In this document: one piece after another, positions 36,792 through 47,000 of the stretch
How positions within the stretch are numbered: position 1 is the first letter of the stretch
How the letters are laid out: each line of letters begins with the position of its first letter
Assembly: GCA_963795715.1 (NCBI GenBank)
Contig: CAWCIY010000004.1
Span: forward strand, 434,001 to 498,000
Direction: 5' to 3'
Length of the DNA stretch: 64,000 nucleotides
From: JAFEDN01 sp963795715
GTDB lineage: Bacteria > Pseudomonadota > Gammaproteobacteria > Coxiellales > Coxiellaceae
Program-made: the position numbers and the translations under genes
The notes under the pieces: model-generated
Database searches by the model: none
Seen by the model: only the letters and a program-made list of their open reading frames with translations
What the model was told of the DNA's origin: nothing

Positions 36792-37403
36792 TTATAACTT
36801 CGCTTTTAGAGTTGTACTGCCTATTTCATTTTTTTGTTTTTTAAGGCTATTTTTTACAGGATTATTTGGAAAAAATAGAAATGAATATTGGTCATAACAT
36901 TGGCGTTTTCTATCAACAATTTCATCGATGATAACATAAATTCTTTCCTCTGATATATTTTCATTTTTTAAATCAAAACAAGCGATATTAAATGCGTTAT
37001 CGTAACACTGCCTCGCTTCTTTATATTTACTTAATCTCATCATAGCATCCCCCTTATCAAGATAAGCTTGCAAAATAAAAATATTCTTGCAGCTAAAAGA
37101 TATGAGCTGCTCATAGGCAACTATTGCTTCACTAAACTTGCCTATATCCATTAGAAGCTTTCCCTTTAAAAGAATAGCAGTTTGACCGATCGCACTTGTT
37201 TTATTCATATCCCAGACTTTACCATACTCATCAGATCCGTTTTTCACGGCTTGAAAATAGGATTTTACAGAATTTTTAAGTAGTAAATCGAATGCCACTG
37301 CTAATAAAGATTTAGCATGATTCATTTTTTCCATTTGATTCAATGAGTCTACTGATTTCTTTTCTTCTTGTATTTCTCTCGAGATTTCATTCCACAATAT
37401 CAT
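36792..37403 (-). CDS. TPR-like hypothetical protein
   Basis: A 203-residue protein from ATG 37403 with AAGGAG 7 bases upstream. Two or three tetratricopeptide-like helical hairpins are visible: ILLKGKLLMDIGKFSEAIVA, then DKGDAMMRLSKYKEARQCYD. It would be a protein-binding scaffold. No partner is evident. Confidence 0.6.
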   Translation of the reverse strand: MILWNEISREIQEEKKSVDSLNQMEKMNHAKSLLAVAFDLLLKNSVKSYFQAVKNGSDEYGKVWDMNKTSAIGQTAILLKGKLLMDIGKFSEAIVAYEQLISFSCKNIFILQAYLDKGDAMMRLSKYKEARQCYDNAFNIACFDLKNENISEERIYVIIDEIVDRKRQCYDQYSFLFFPNNPVKNSLKKQKNEIGSTTLKAKL

Positions 37404-37561
37404 AGATAACTCCTTATAAATAATTAACGATCGTTATATCTTATATTTTAATATGCCTAATGATAATCCACTAAAAGATGAATAATGAATTTCAAAATTA
37501 GAAAGAATCATGTCTCTAAAGTGCAGGCGTACCCACAAATTTTATCCAGTCAAAGTGCTAG

Positions 37562-37765
37562 GTTATTATCTATGAAAGAACAGCTCGTTTACTTGCTGAT
37601 CTGATGGCCATGCAAACCAGAAAAGCACCGTTAAATTATAGTTCAATTCAAACTCAAAATTTACCCGGATTTGAAAATTATATTCAATCAATTAATGTTG
37701 GCTTAGAAAGCAATTATAAGCCTATCGAGGGGATTTTTAAAAAATTATTGGAAGAGTCTACTTAG
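37562..37765 (+). pseudogene. C-terminal remnant of a Fic-type protein
   Basis: The frame without a start codon reads ERTARLLADLMAMQTRKAPL, then YIQSINVGLESNYKPIEGIF and stops. This is the C-terminal pattern of small Fic/cell-filamentation proteins. The HPFxxGNGR catalytic part is missing. It is different in sequence from the full Fic protein at 53049. Confidence 0.5.
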
Positions 37766-37872
37766 CAATAGTTTGATAAATACGCTTATTGCCACGGCGA
37801 GGGATATTAAATTGTGCCGCCTTAATTTTAGCTTGAGTTAAGATAATATTTCCCTTCTACACCGCCAGGCTT

Positions 37873-37996
37873 GGTAGATTTTCAAGCATCAAATTTTTTA
37901 GGGTATATTGCAAATTAACCTTAAAATAATTACGCTATAAATCAATAAACTGGATCGTTAATTAGCATCCTAGCGGGCCCAATTTTTGAACATTTC
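37873..37996 (+). repeat. Direct repeat flanking the biosynthetic locus, left copy
   Basis: About 124 bases resembling 52260-52390 in the same orientation, sharing GGTATATTGCAAATTA, CCTTAAAATAATTA and GGGCCCAATTTTTGAA blocks. The right copy has a 10-base internal duplication. The pair brackets the AKR-to-NRPS segment. Confidence 0.7.
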
Positions 37997-38165
37997 AATC
38001 ATTGCTCTCAATTGATTATTTTTACGTCTAAAAAACTATTTTAAAATTCACACATTATGAGTACCATTAAGTTTGAAAGATGCTATTAATATATTTGAGG
38101 AAATAAAAATGAGCCTATTCAGCATTATTGGTTATGATGCTGTTGATTCTGCTTCTACGTAGCAA

Positions 38166-38481
38166 ACTCAAGAAGGTGAATACATGGGCACGCGAAATTC
38201 GGAACCAAAAGACGTTAGGCGAAATCTGGAAAATATTTCGAGCGAAGCTAAGAGACCATGCGCAATATTACGGCGTGAGCTTCAACAGTAAGAGCGTAGA
38301 AATATTTCTAAGAACCGCCGAACGAATTATGTTTAAGTGGTTAAATCGGCGCAGTCAGCGCAAATCCTTTGATTGGGATAAATTTGGACTGTATACGGCA
38401 AGAAATCCCTTGCCTCAAGTGAAGATACATTGCCGACTATTTGGAAAGTACAAACAGGTGAAAGATATGATCTTGCGATGA
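38166..38481 (+). pseudogene. Group II intron maturase, C-terminal remnant
   Basis: Encodes GEIWKIFRAKLRDHAQYYGV, then ERIMFKWLNRRSQRKSFDW, the thumb/maturase end of group II intron reverse transcriptases. The reverse transcriptase core is missing and no domain V/VI hairpin was found downstream. A stub ORF with an SD-like GAGGAAA precedes it at 38109. Confidence 0.75.
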
Positions 38482-38630
38482 AAGCCTTCAATGATGCCAT
38501 TGTTTTTAGTAAACTGGTCACATGGGAGCGATTTCGTTGCGCTAAAACCAAAGAGTTTAAATCTAGGATAGACTTGTCCTTTTAATTTGAAGAAAGATCA
38601 AATTAAATTTTCAGCAAATGAGAAAAATAT

Positions 38631-39632
38631 ATGGAAAAATTTATAATTACAAATCTAAGTCAACATCGATTAGGTTTTGGATGCTTACAGTTAAAAACTG
38701 TAAATCAAAGCATGGATTTAATCAGAAGTGCTTATAAGCTGGGAATTCGTCTATTCGACACTGCTGCGATGTACGGAACATACACAGGCGAAAATGAAGA
38801 ATTATTAGGCGAGAGTATTTTACAATTATCTCATGAATTTAAAGATAAAAATTTCCGACAGAAAATTCTTATTGCCACCAAAGGCGGAGTCGCTTATAAA
38901 AAGGGCAAATTAGAAATTTGTGGGTCGGCGATTTCACTAAAAAAAGATATCGAAAATAGTTTCCGACGGCTAAAATCAAATTATATTGATATATTTTATC
39001 TACATCGTATTGACCCCAGGGTGAGTGTAATGGAAAGCATAGCGGCAATAGCGGACTATGTCACTCAGGGTAAAATTCGCTACATTGGTCTATCTGAAGT
39101 CAACACTGAGACAATACAAACAGCAGAACAGGTGTATCCCATTCACTTCATACAAAATGAATTTTCACCCTGGTATCGTTATGATGAAAAAACGGAGAAT
39201 TCTAAAAATGTTTTTGCTTACTGTAAAGCCAATAATAAAACTTATACCGCCTATAGCCCATTAGCACGTGGCTTTTTTACCAATGCCAATCAGGAATTTT
39301 TTCAAAATTTACCGAACAATGATTTTAGGCGAAAAATCCCCCGATATTGTCCTCCCTATTTAAATCACAATTTATCAAAGCGCAGTAAGCTGGAAGAAAT
39401 TTCACATTCTAAAAAAATACCATTATCTACGCTCACTTTAGCCTGGATGATCGATAAAGGTAAACAACTAGGTCTTACCTTAATGCCTATTCCTGCAAGT
39501 GCTAACCTGATTGAATTGGAAGAAAATATACAGGCGTTGGCTATCCAATTATCTGATGATGAAAGAAATGAATTTAATTTAGCCTGTATGGATGGTCAGT
39601 ATATTGGCTCTCATTTGCCTGATGCTATTTGA
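38631..39632 (+). CDS. Aldo/keto reductase
   Basis: A 333-residue TIM-barrel NADPH oxidoreductase. The catalytic tetrad can be placed: Asp and Tyr in RLFDTAAMYGTY, Lys in IATKGGVAYK, His in IFYLHRIDP. The C-terminal coenzyme segment includes PIPASANLIELEENIQAL. It is convergent with the LuxR gene and could reduce an aldehyde or ketone intermediate of the neighbouring biosynthetic locus. That link is inference from position. Confidence 0.88.
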   Translation: MEKFIITNLSQHRLGFGCLQLKTVNQSMDLIRSAYKLGIRLFDTAAMYGTYTGENEELLGESILQLSHEFKDKNFRQKILIATKGGVAYKKGKLEICGSAISLKKDIENSFRRLKSNYIDIFYLHRIDPRVSVMESIAAIADYVTQGKIRYIGLSEVNTETIQTAEQVYPIHFIQNEFSPWYRYDEKTENSKNVFAYCKANNKTYTAYSPLARGFFTNANQEFFQNLPNNDFRRKIPRYCPPYLNHNLSKRSKLEEISHSKKIPLSTLTLAWMIDKGKQLGLTLMPIPASANLIELEENIQALAIQLSDDERNEFNLACMDGQYIGSHLPDAI

Positions 39633-39642
39633 TTCACCATTC

Positions 39643-40419
39643 CTAAACAGAAAAACCACGAATTCGGGTTATCAATTCCAGGGAAGTTCTACATTTCATT
39701 TTATCTTTGATATGAGATATGTGTAACTCCACCGTTCGCGGTGAAATAGCCAGTTCACGCCCTATCTCTTTGGCTGCCTTTCCCTTGATTAAATAATTCA
39801 AACATTCTACTTCGCGTTTGGAAAGCAACACTCTGGCTCCGGAGTGAGTGATTACATAACGTGATGTATTAATGTCATTATCTAACAATACCGCATGATC
39901 GGTAAGGCAGGCATCCAAATTGAATTCTTTCTTCAATATATTTAATAGACTTTCTTCATAATGGATTTGGCCTGAAACAGGTTCACAACAACGTTTTAAT
40001 TCAACCATCCACTGAATTTCAGAAACAGCCTGGGCAATTCCTGCAACCGCAACTAATTTTTTACGGGCGTCAAATAATTGGAAATGGACGTCTTTAACCC
40101 ATACTAATTGATCATTACCATTTTTTATCCGATAAAGCACGGTATTGTTTTTTTTAACTCTTTCTTCAGTATTAACGCGTGATTTTAATAAATAAATAAA
40201 TTCCGAAACATTTTCCCCAATTAAATAATCATTCCAGCTGGCAGGATAATCGTAGAGCTGTCTACAGGGTAATTTCCACACAGTCTCAAATGCAGGACTG
40301 AGATAAATTTGCTGATTATAATCAGCAGATCTAATCCAAAAAACTTTATAATCATCTACGCTTAGATGAGAGAAAAATTGATTTAGCTGTGGCATTGAAA
40401 ATTCTTTAGCAATATCCAT
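39643..40419 (-). CDS. LuxR-type transcriptional regulator with PAS-like sensor
   Basis: A 258-residue protein from ATG 40419 (AGGAG 8 bases upstream). Residues about 20-140 resemble a PAS fold (KVFWIRSADYNQQIYLSPAF, then VWVKDVHFQLFDARKKLVAV). The C-terminal HTH is LSKREVECLNYLIKGKAAKE, then ISPRTVELHISHIKDKM. It probably senses a ligand or redox state and controls the adjacent exporter, Rieske and NRPS genes. It is read in the same direction as the EamA and Rieske genes, which lie upstream of it. Confidence 0.85.
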   Translation of the reverse strand: MDIAKEFSMPQLNQFFSHLSVDDYKVFWIRSADYNQQIYLSPAFETVWKLPCRQLYDYPASWNDYLIGENVSEFIYLLKSRVNTEERVKKNNTVLYRIKNGNDQLVWVKDVHFQLFDARKKLVAVAGIAQAVSEIQWMVELKRCCEPVSGQIHYEESLLNILKKEFNLDACLTDHAVLLDNDINTSRYVITHSGARVLLSKREVECLNYLIKGKAAKEIGRELAISPRTVELHISHIKDKMKCRTSLELITRIRGFSV

Positions 40420-40592
40420 ATTTAAACTCCTGTGATAAGCGTCCACCCGGGCGAAACAACAGTATGGTTTATCCATGCTCCAGCCCTATATTAACATGAC
40501 GCTCGCAATGACGAAGATCGAAATTCAATGTGATTGCCATGCTTATATTAAACTATTGATTTGAAAATAACACTGGTAAATCTACGTATCGT

Positions 40593-41501
40593 TTAATTAA
40601 GTATTTTTTTATTTAAATGGCGATGTGGATCTAAATTAATCATTACGACCGCTAATATGGTAATAGTCGCTCCTATTATTTGTAATATAGTGAGTGTTTC
40701 TTCCAAATATACCCAGGCACAGGCAATTCCAAAAAGCGGAGTTAATGCCAGAAAACTACCTGCCTGATTGGGGCTGAGGGTCCTTAACGCATAAATATAT
40801 AAACAAAAACCTAAAGCATATTGGATAAACCCTGACAAAAATACCCATAACCAAAATATTAAATTCACATGAATTGATATGCCATGTATTGAATGCGGGC
40901 CAAGCAGCCACCATACCCCTAATACCAAAAACAATGCTACCGTTTGTTGGCAGGTTACCATATAAATAGGGTTCACTGTAGAAGCCATTCGGGAAGACAT
41001 GACCACGTAGATTGCGGCACATCCAGTAGCAATTGACATTAACAGCGCTCCGGAAAAATGTATGTTTGATACTGATCCAGCCATTCCCAAAGCACCGCAA
41101 AGTCCTGCCAGAGCTATACCGGAATATCCCAACAAAAATTTTGATGGCTTTTCTTTCAGAAGAATAGCCGAAAAAAATAAAATCATAATCGATTCTAAAG
41201 ATTGAATGAGGACAGCAGCGCTTGCGGTCAGTTTATACAGTGCACTTAAACCAAGAAAATATGCCAAACCGGGTTCAAAAATACCCAGCCACGCAAACCG
41301 CATTGTTAATCGCAAATTGGGTTTATGAATACGCTTGACCAGCACTAGCAGCCAAAGAAAAAATACGCTCATCGTTAATTGTAACATCAATAAAAAACTA
41401 CTCGGTAATTGCATTAATATTTCTTTCGACATTACAGTGCCAATTCCCCAACTGAAAGCAGCTGAAACAGCAGCAATTATTCCTATTTTCTTTTGGTTCA
41501 T
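40593..41501 (-). CDS. EamA/DMT family exporter
   Basis: A 302-residue membrane protein with ten predicted spans arranged as two EamA repeats. Conserved bits are WGIGTVMSKEILMQLP, LLKEKPSKFLLGYSGIALAG, and the C-terminal AWVYLEETLTILQIIGATIT. Members export amino acids and metabolites. Here it could export the product of the NRPS-like locus. It starts 21 bases after the Rieske gene on the same strand. Confidence 0.88.
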   Translation of the reverse strand: MNQKKIGIIAAVSAAFSWGIGTVMSKEILMQLPSSFLLMLQLTMSVFFLWLLVLVKRIHKPNLRLTMRFAWLGIFEPGLAYFLGLSALYKLTASAAVLIQSLESIMILFFSAILLKEKPSKFLLGYSGIALAGLCGALGMAGSVSNIHFSGALLMSIATGCAAIYVVMSSRMASTVNPIYMVTCQQTVALFLVLGVWWLLGPHSIHGISIHVNLIFWLWVFLSGFIQYALGFCLYIYALRTLSPNQAGSFLALTPLFGIACAWVYLEETLTILQIIGATITILAVVMINLDPHRHLNKKILN

Positions 41502-41522
41502 AACAATTTTACTCCGTTAGTA

Positions 41523-42617
41523 TTATAGAGTTTCGACTGCTGCAGCTATGAGTTTGTTAAAATGAGCGAGTGGCTCTTCGGTAATTTCATCGCTTGGATC
41601 AATGACAAAAAAACCATTGGATAACGCCTGAGATTTCATACCTTTATGGACCGCGGTCACCAAAGCATCATCTTCCTTCTCTAGTATATTGCTTTCCCAA
41701 TTCATTAATTCTTCTGCTTGATCATTAATTTTTCCATCTTCAAAAAAGTAATCACAATATCCTACTGTTTTTTCCGGGGAAATAGGCATCATGTGGAAAA
41801 TAAGTAAATTTTTCTGACCTGGAAATATATTAAAAGTTAAATTGGGCCATAACCACCACCCGAAAAATTGGTTTTGACTACTTTCATCCATTGAAAAGTG
41901 ATACGCACTACTATCACAACGCCTGGCTACCGCTTGTGTTGATAAATGATAAGGAGAAATTTTAATTTTAAAATCTTTAATTTTAAGTAAATCCACTAAA
42001 TCAGGATGGGTCACTGCACAATGATAACATTCAAGATAGTTTTCTATCATCAATTTCCAGTTACCATCAACAGAGGCAGTGAATCTTCGGACAAACTTCA
42101 AATTTTCGTATTGGGGTATTCTTTGACGCAGTTCAGAAAAAAATGATGAAAATTTTTCATAGCAGCTATCACCCTGTTTTGATATACGTACAAAAATGAA
42201 ACCATTGATATTTTCTATATTGACCGGAACCAAACTCCGGCAGGTTTCAGGCAAACCGGTGTGATTTTTAACCGCACCGGTGCGACATAATTGACCTTCG
42301 GTATTATATGTCCAGGCATGATACGGACAGACAAAACGGGTTGTTTTTCCAGAACCGTTTGTTAAAATATGTCCCCGATGGATACACACATTATAAAAGC
42401 AACGGATAATATTATCATTACCTCTCACAAACAACAAAGGTTTATCGACAATATCCATTGTCATATAATTTCCAGATTCTGGAATTTGGGATTCGTGCAG
42501 TACATAAATCCATTCTTTGTAAAAGATATTCTTCATTTCCAAATCAAAACGATTAGAATCTGAATATAAATTGGCCGACGGGGTCTGAACGAATAAAGTT
42601 TCAACACAGGTTTCCAT
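41523..42617 (-). CDS. Rieske non-haem iron oxygenase, alpha subunit
   Basis: A 364-residue protein. Rieske [2Fe-2S] ligands are in CIHRGHIL and FVCPYHAWTYN, and the mononuclear iron site is in ENYLECYHCAVTHPDLVD. The length and layout are nearest to aromatic-ring-hydroxylating and choline/carnitine monooxygenase types. ATG 42617 has GGAG 9 bases upstream; a TTG at 42632 is rejected. No reductase or ferredoxin partner gene is nearby, so electron donors must come from elsewhere. Confidence 0.92.
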   Translation of the reverse strand: METCVETLFVQTPSANLYSDSNRFDLEMKNIFYKEWIYVLHESQIPESGNYMTMDIVDKPLLFVRGNDNIIRCFYNVCIHRGHILTNGSGKTTRFVCPYHAWTYNTEGQLCRTGAVKNHTGLPETCRSLVPVNIENINGFIFVRISKQGDSCYEKFSSFFSELRQRIPQYENLKFVRRFTASVDGNWKLMIENYLECYHCAVTHPDLVDLLKIKDFKIKISPYHLSTQAVARRCDSSAYHFSMDESSQNQFFGWWLWPNLTFNIFPGQKNLLIFHMMPISPEKTVGYCDYFFEDGKINDQAEELMNWESNILEKEDDALVTAVHKGMKSQALSNGFFVIDPSDEITEEPLAHFNKLIAAAVETL

Positions 42618-42815
42618 ATATCTCTTCTCCAAAAAAAACTGAATCCATAATATTTTTTTTGTTAATCAGAGTAAATATGTAGAATTAACTATTAATAAGT
42701 TAAATTATAAGTAATATTACAAATATATTTTGAAAAAATATTATTTTAAAGTTTAGTTAGATGGTAAATTTTAATTTATCAATTGACATTTTATTTAACT
42801 AACAAGGAGATTCAC

Positions 42816-43949
42816 ATGAGAAATTTTTCTTATAATAACAAAATTAAAATAATGGCGGAGGAGTTTATAGAAAAATTCAGCGATAGTGAATACAACTTAC
42901 AATTCTTTCCACCTGAATTTAAGATGAACAATAAGGATGTAGAGTCTTTAAAAGAAATTGAAAATGCCTGTTTTGCACCGGGTATGTCAGATGCGGATAA
43001 AATGCCAGGTTATATTGAAGATAACAATGTTTTTGCGTTCAGAGAAAAAGACAATATTATTTCAGCTATTCTGTTCAAAGAAAGAGATAATCATCGAAGA
43101 CCTGGTGAAAAAATAATTTTTATTGAAGACTTATTAGTCAGCCCCGATTATCAACAGCGTGGCTTTGGCAAAAAATTGCTTACTATAGTACTGAAACTCG
43201 CAGATTCTTTTAAAGTTGACGTCGCTCTTGAATCACCTCCACGCAATCAAAAATATTATAGTCAATTCGGCTTTAACATTATTAGAGGAGAATCTTCGGG
43301 CGAATGGTTAGCGAAAGACAGGAACGGTAAAATATTCCCAATAAAAAAATTATGTATGTGGCGGCATTATAATTACTCTAATCAATTATCCTATTCTGAT
43401 AAAGAAGAAAAAAATCAATCTTCTGATAATCAGGAACCAGCTACCCTTGCGCAAATGGAAATTGTAAAAAAATTTGCATTATTTGCTTTGGCAAGCACTG
43501 GTTTTTGGTATAGTCATTTTGGTCACAGTGCTGAAAAAGAAAAAGCTATGGGAACCATAAAAGATGAACTGGATATTCATACCTCTACCATTAATCAGAA
43601 AAGATCTCTTTCCAGATTGGGTTTGGCTGCCATGACTGTAGCTATTATTAGAAATTCACTGGTCATTAGAGGTTGGGGTGATAGCTTAAGCACTAATTCA
43701 TCTATTGCGATTTATGAGCTCTTGTCTGGAAAATCAATTATAGGAGTTGAAAGATCTTCCAATCTCAAACCAGATGAAATTAAAGTCATAAAAAACTTGA
43801 TATCGGATAAAACTATGACAGATTATCGGGCATATATCAATTATTCCATATTCCGAAAAACATTTTCCGGAAGTCAAAATCGTAGCCAAGAAAAAAGTCC
43901 TTATTACTATTATGAAGACTTTAACCCAAGGAACTCTAGCGGAAGGTAA
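42816..43949 (+). CDS. GNAT N-acetyltransferase with C-terminal extension
   Basis: A 377-residue protein from ATG 42816 (AAGGAG 7 bases upstream). Residues about 45-165 are a GNAT fold: IIFIEDLLVSPDYQQRGFGK holds the acetyl-CoA loop (QQRGFGK) and YYSQFGFNI is the family C-terminal motif. The remaining about 190 residues (FALFALASTGFWYSHFGHSA...) match nothing I know. It converges on the NRPS-like gene across a shared hairpin and may acylate its amino-acid product. Confidence 0.8.
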   Translation: MRNFSYNNKIKIMAEEFIEKFSDSEYNLQFFPPEFKMNNKDVESLKEIENACFAPGMSDADKMPGYIEDNNVFAFREKDNIISAILFKERDNHRRPGEKIIFIEDLLVSPDYQQRGFGKKLLTIVLKLADSFKVDVALESPPRNQKYYSQFGFNIIRGESSGEWLAKDRNGKIFPIKKLCMWRHYNYSNQLSYSDKEEKNQSSDNQEPATLAQMEIVKKFALFALASTGFWYSHFGHSAEKEKAMGTIKDELDIHTSTINQKRSLSRLGLAAMTVAIIRNSLVIRGWGDSLSTNSSIAIYELLSGKSIIGVERSSNLKPDEIKVIKNLISDKTMTDYRAYINYSIFRKTFSGSQNRSQEKSPYYYYEDFNPRNSSGR

Positions 43950-43956
43950 AAACTGC

Positions 43957-43986
43957 TAAACGGTTCAACGATAGTTGAACCGTTTA
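43957..43986 (-). terminator. Terminator between the GNAT and NRPS-like genes
   Basis: TAAACGGTTCAAC (43957-43969) and GTTGAACCGTTTA (43974-43986) form a perfect 13-bp stem with loop GATA. Read on the minus strand, GCAGTTTTTA follows the stem, so it should end the NRPS-like transcript. It may also serve the convergent GNAT gene. Confidence 0.7.
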
Positions 43987-44003
43987 AGTGGAAAAGAAAC
44001 AAA

Positions 44004-47000
44004 TCATTGAACAAAGCGTGCAAGACCCGGATTTACATAGCGTTGTCTCTGGATTTGAGGCCAATTTCTACTTATTATAAAATCGCAAGGTAAACTTCGA
44101 TCAATTTGATTATTTGGAATACCGGCTCTATCTTCTTTTTTTTCTAATAGATCTTTTTCAGATGTATTAATATTATCTGCACCTGCTTTTTTTATCGTTT
44201 TAAAAAGCCGGTAATCCATGTTCAAAACACTTTTAAATGAAGAACCATAAAAATTATTACCAATAGTTCCTGAAGTCCATAATAGTTTGATTTTTTCTTG
44301 ATCTACGCGGCAGCAGACTAAATCAAAGCTGATTCCCAACAAAATAATAAACGGATTCGAATAGTAATAATCAACCCATTCATAAAGAATATTTTTTATG
44401 ATAGGCTCTAAATTTTTAGGTAATGGTGTCTTTGCACCCACAAGTATATCACGATCAATAAATCTTACTTCCAATCCGTAAGTATGCGCTTTTTTGGATT
44501 TTATTTCTTCATATATATTTTCTGATATTTCTGATGCATTTATAAAATATAATTCTTGATCTGTATCAGCGAGTTGGTATTTATTTTCCGCAGTTTTTTT
44601 TAAATTCAATTTCTCGAATTTATTAGAATTTAACCCATGAGTAAAATTCCATTCTCCCTTTTCTGACATACCATACAGGATAAATTTATTTCCTTGTTCG
44701 ATTAAAACTGGTTTTCCCGCAAACTCTCTATTTTTCCAAATCAGCTTTATTATTGAAGCTTCAACCTTTTGTTCAGTACTTATAGACATCAAAACAAGGT
44801 TATACTTTGAATTGGTTGAATTACTAGTAATTTCATAATTATACTTTTCAGTAATGCACTTAAAGAGAACCAGTCTTTCTTTTTCATCAAACTCTATTTT
44901 TTCAGGAATAATAGACAACTTACCACCATAGATTATAACAGGATATTTTTGGACCGGAAGAGTTAAAAAATACAAGTTTTTGTCATTAGTTTTCAAGTGA
45001 GTTACAGCCAACACAAGGTAGTGGTTGTTTCTAGAAATAACCATAGAATGGATAATGTGATCCTGAAATCTACATAAAATTTTTATAACATCCCCTCGTA
45101 AAATGTCTAATTCACATATATTTCCCCAATTATCACCAGCATATAATTTGAGTGAATTAGTAGATTCATCAGGATAATTAAAAGTTAAAGCTGTAAATGA
45201 TCGTGGCAATGTGTAATTAAATAGATTATTTTCAACATAGCTACTAAGATCCCATAATGAAATACCTTTATTGGCAATAGTCAACAGAGAGTAATTGTTG
45301 GCAAAATGAATAATTCGATTACTATAATAACACGTATCAGACATCTCATTACTACAATGAATAATGGTTAATATTTTTTTAGTACGCAAATTAAATAGAG
45401 TAATTAAATTATTTTTACTAAGTGCTGCGAGTAACGAAACTTCTTGGTTAAACGCTAATCCAACAATATTTTCATTTTTTACTTGTTTTTTTACCAACAA
45501 ATCTAAATGATGACAAATTCGCATAGTATCGGTTTCATAAACTGAGATTCTGATAGGATTTTTCTTCCAGGATATCGCAAGATATTTGGTATCATTACTT
45601 ATGGATATTACCTTTGGTATGTTTGAATCGATAGAGCCGGAGAAAGAACTTCCTAAAAAAGAAAAAGGATCCTTTGGATCAACTAATAAACCACATCGAG
45701 AAATGTAGTGGCATTCATCTGATCTAAATTTTTCCACCTGTAAAGTTTTAAAGAGTTCTATCTTTTCGTTAGTTATTTGATATATCCTCTTCCCGTTCAC
45801 CATATATTGACTGTAGACAGCTAATGAAGGCTTGTGCCAAGAAAAAGGATTTTTTAATTTAATGAAGTTCTTATCCCATGATTTTTGATAAGAAGAGCTA
45901 TTTAAGAATTTAAATAAACGTAAATCATTACAATGCTTTTTAGAATTAATACTAACAGTATTATCAACATCTAAAATACTTATGAACCTTAAATCTCCAT
46001 TATTGTCGAAATCCAGGCTTTCAAAATGTCTTTCAGGTAGCGAGGATTGTTTTTTTAATATAAATTCATTTTTAAATAGATCATAAATTCCAAATGACTG
46101 TGGACTGAACTTATGTTCTTGAAGATCATAAAATTGACGAGTTAAATAAGCCAGTTGATTAGGATCGATAGGAGAAATACTGACCGCAATAGCATTTTCG
46201 ATAGGTATCAAATAGTCTGATCCAATCCTTACTCTATCCAAATTAACCTCAACAAATTTACATTCGATAAAGAGATTATTATGGATAACCACATTGCTGA
46301 AATCTACCTTTTCAAATGTGCACTGATAAAATATGGCATTAGTTAAATTTGCTTTTCTAAATGAGATATTTTTAAATTCACAATGATTAAACGATTGTTT
46401 AATAACCGCTAAAAACGAGAGTATATTTGCGGAAAAATATTCACCGATTTCTTCTTTTTTTTGTAGGAAATCTGTAATATATGTACTTATGCTATTTTTT
46501 TCGTCACTCTCTAGAAGATTAAATTGATCTGCTAAAAAATTTAGAAGAGAATAGTTAGTGCAAATAGAGTAAGAATGCCAGGGATTAATATTTTGCAGCA
46601 GTAATTTTTCTTTCTGGGGCCGTAAATATCCAAATAAATAAATAGAAAATAAAAATTCGAAGTAAGTATCGTGAATAAACCTGAAGCTAGATTCTTCTTT
46701 AATTAGAAAAGCTTGCAGTGCTGACTTGGCTTGTTGAGTAGCTGGATCTGAAAGCATTAACTCGAGAGAAAGCCGTTGTAACCATACACCTTCAGTAAAT
46801 TTTAATGCATAATTCCAGGAAATTTTTTCAAAATCAGTACCTGATATAATCCCTTCCTGCCTATCAATTTGTTCGTGGCTTCTCTGAATTTGCTTAGTGA
46901 AAAAATAATGGTAAAAATCAAAACGAGAATTTTGTATTTCTTTAAAATCATTTTCTAATAAAAGCATGGATAACATGGTTAATATTAACGGATGATAAAA

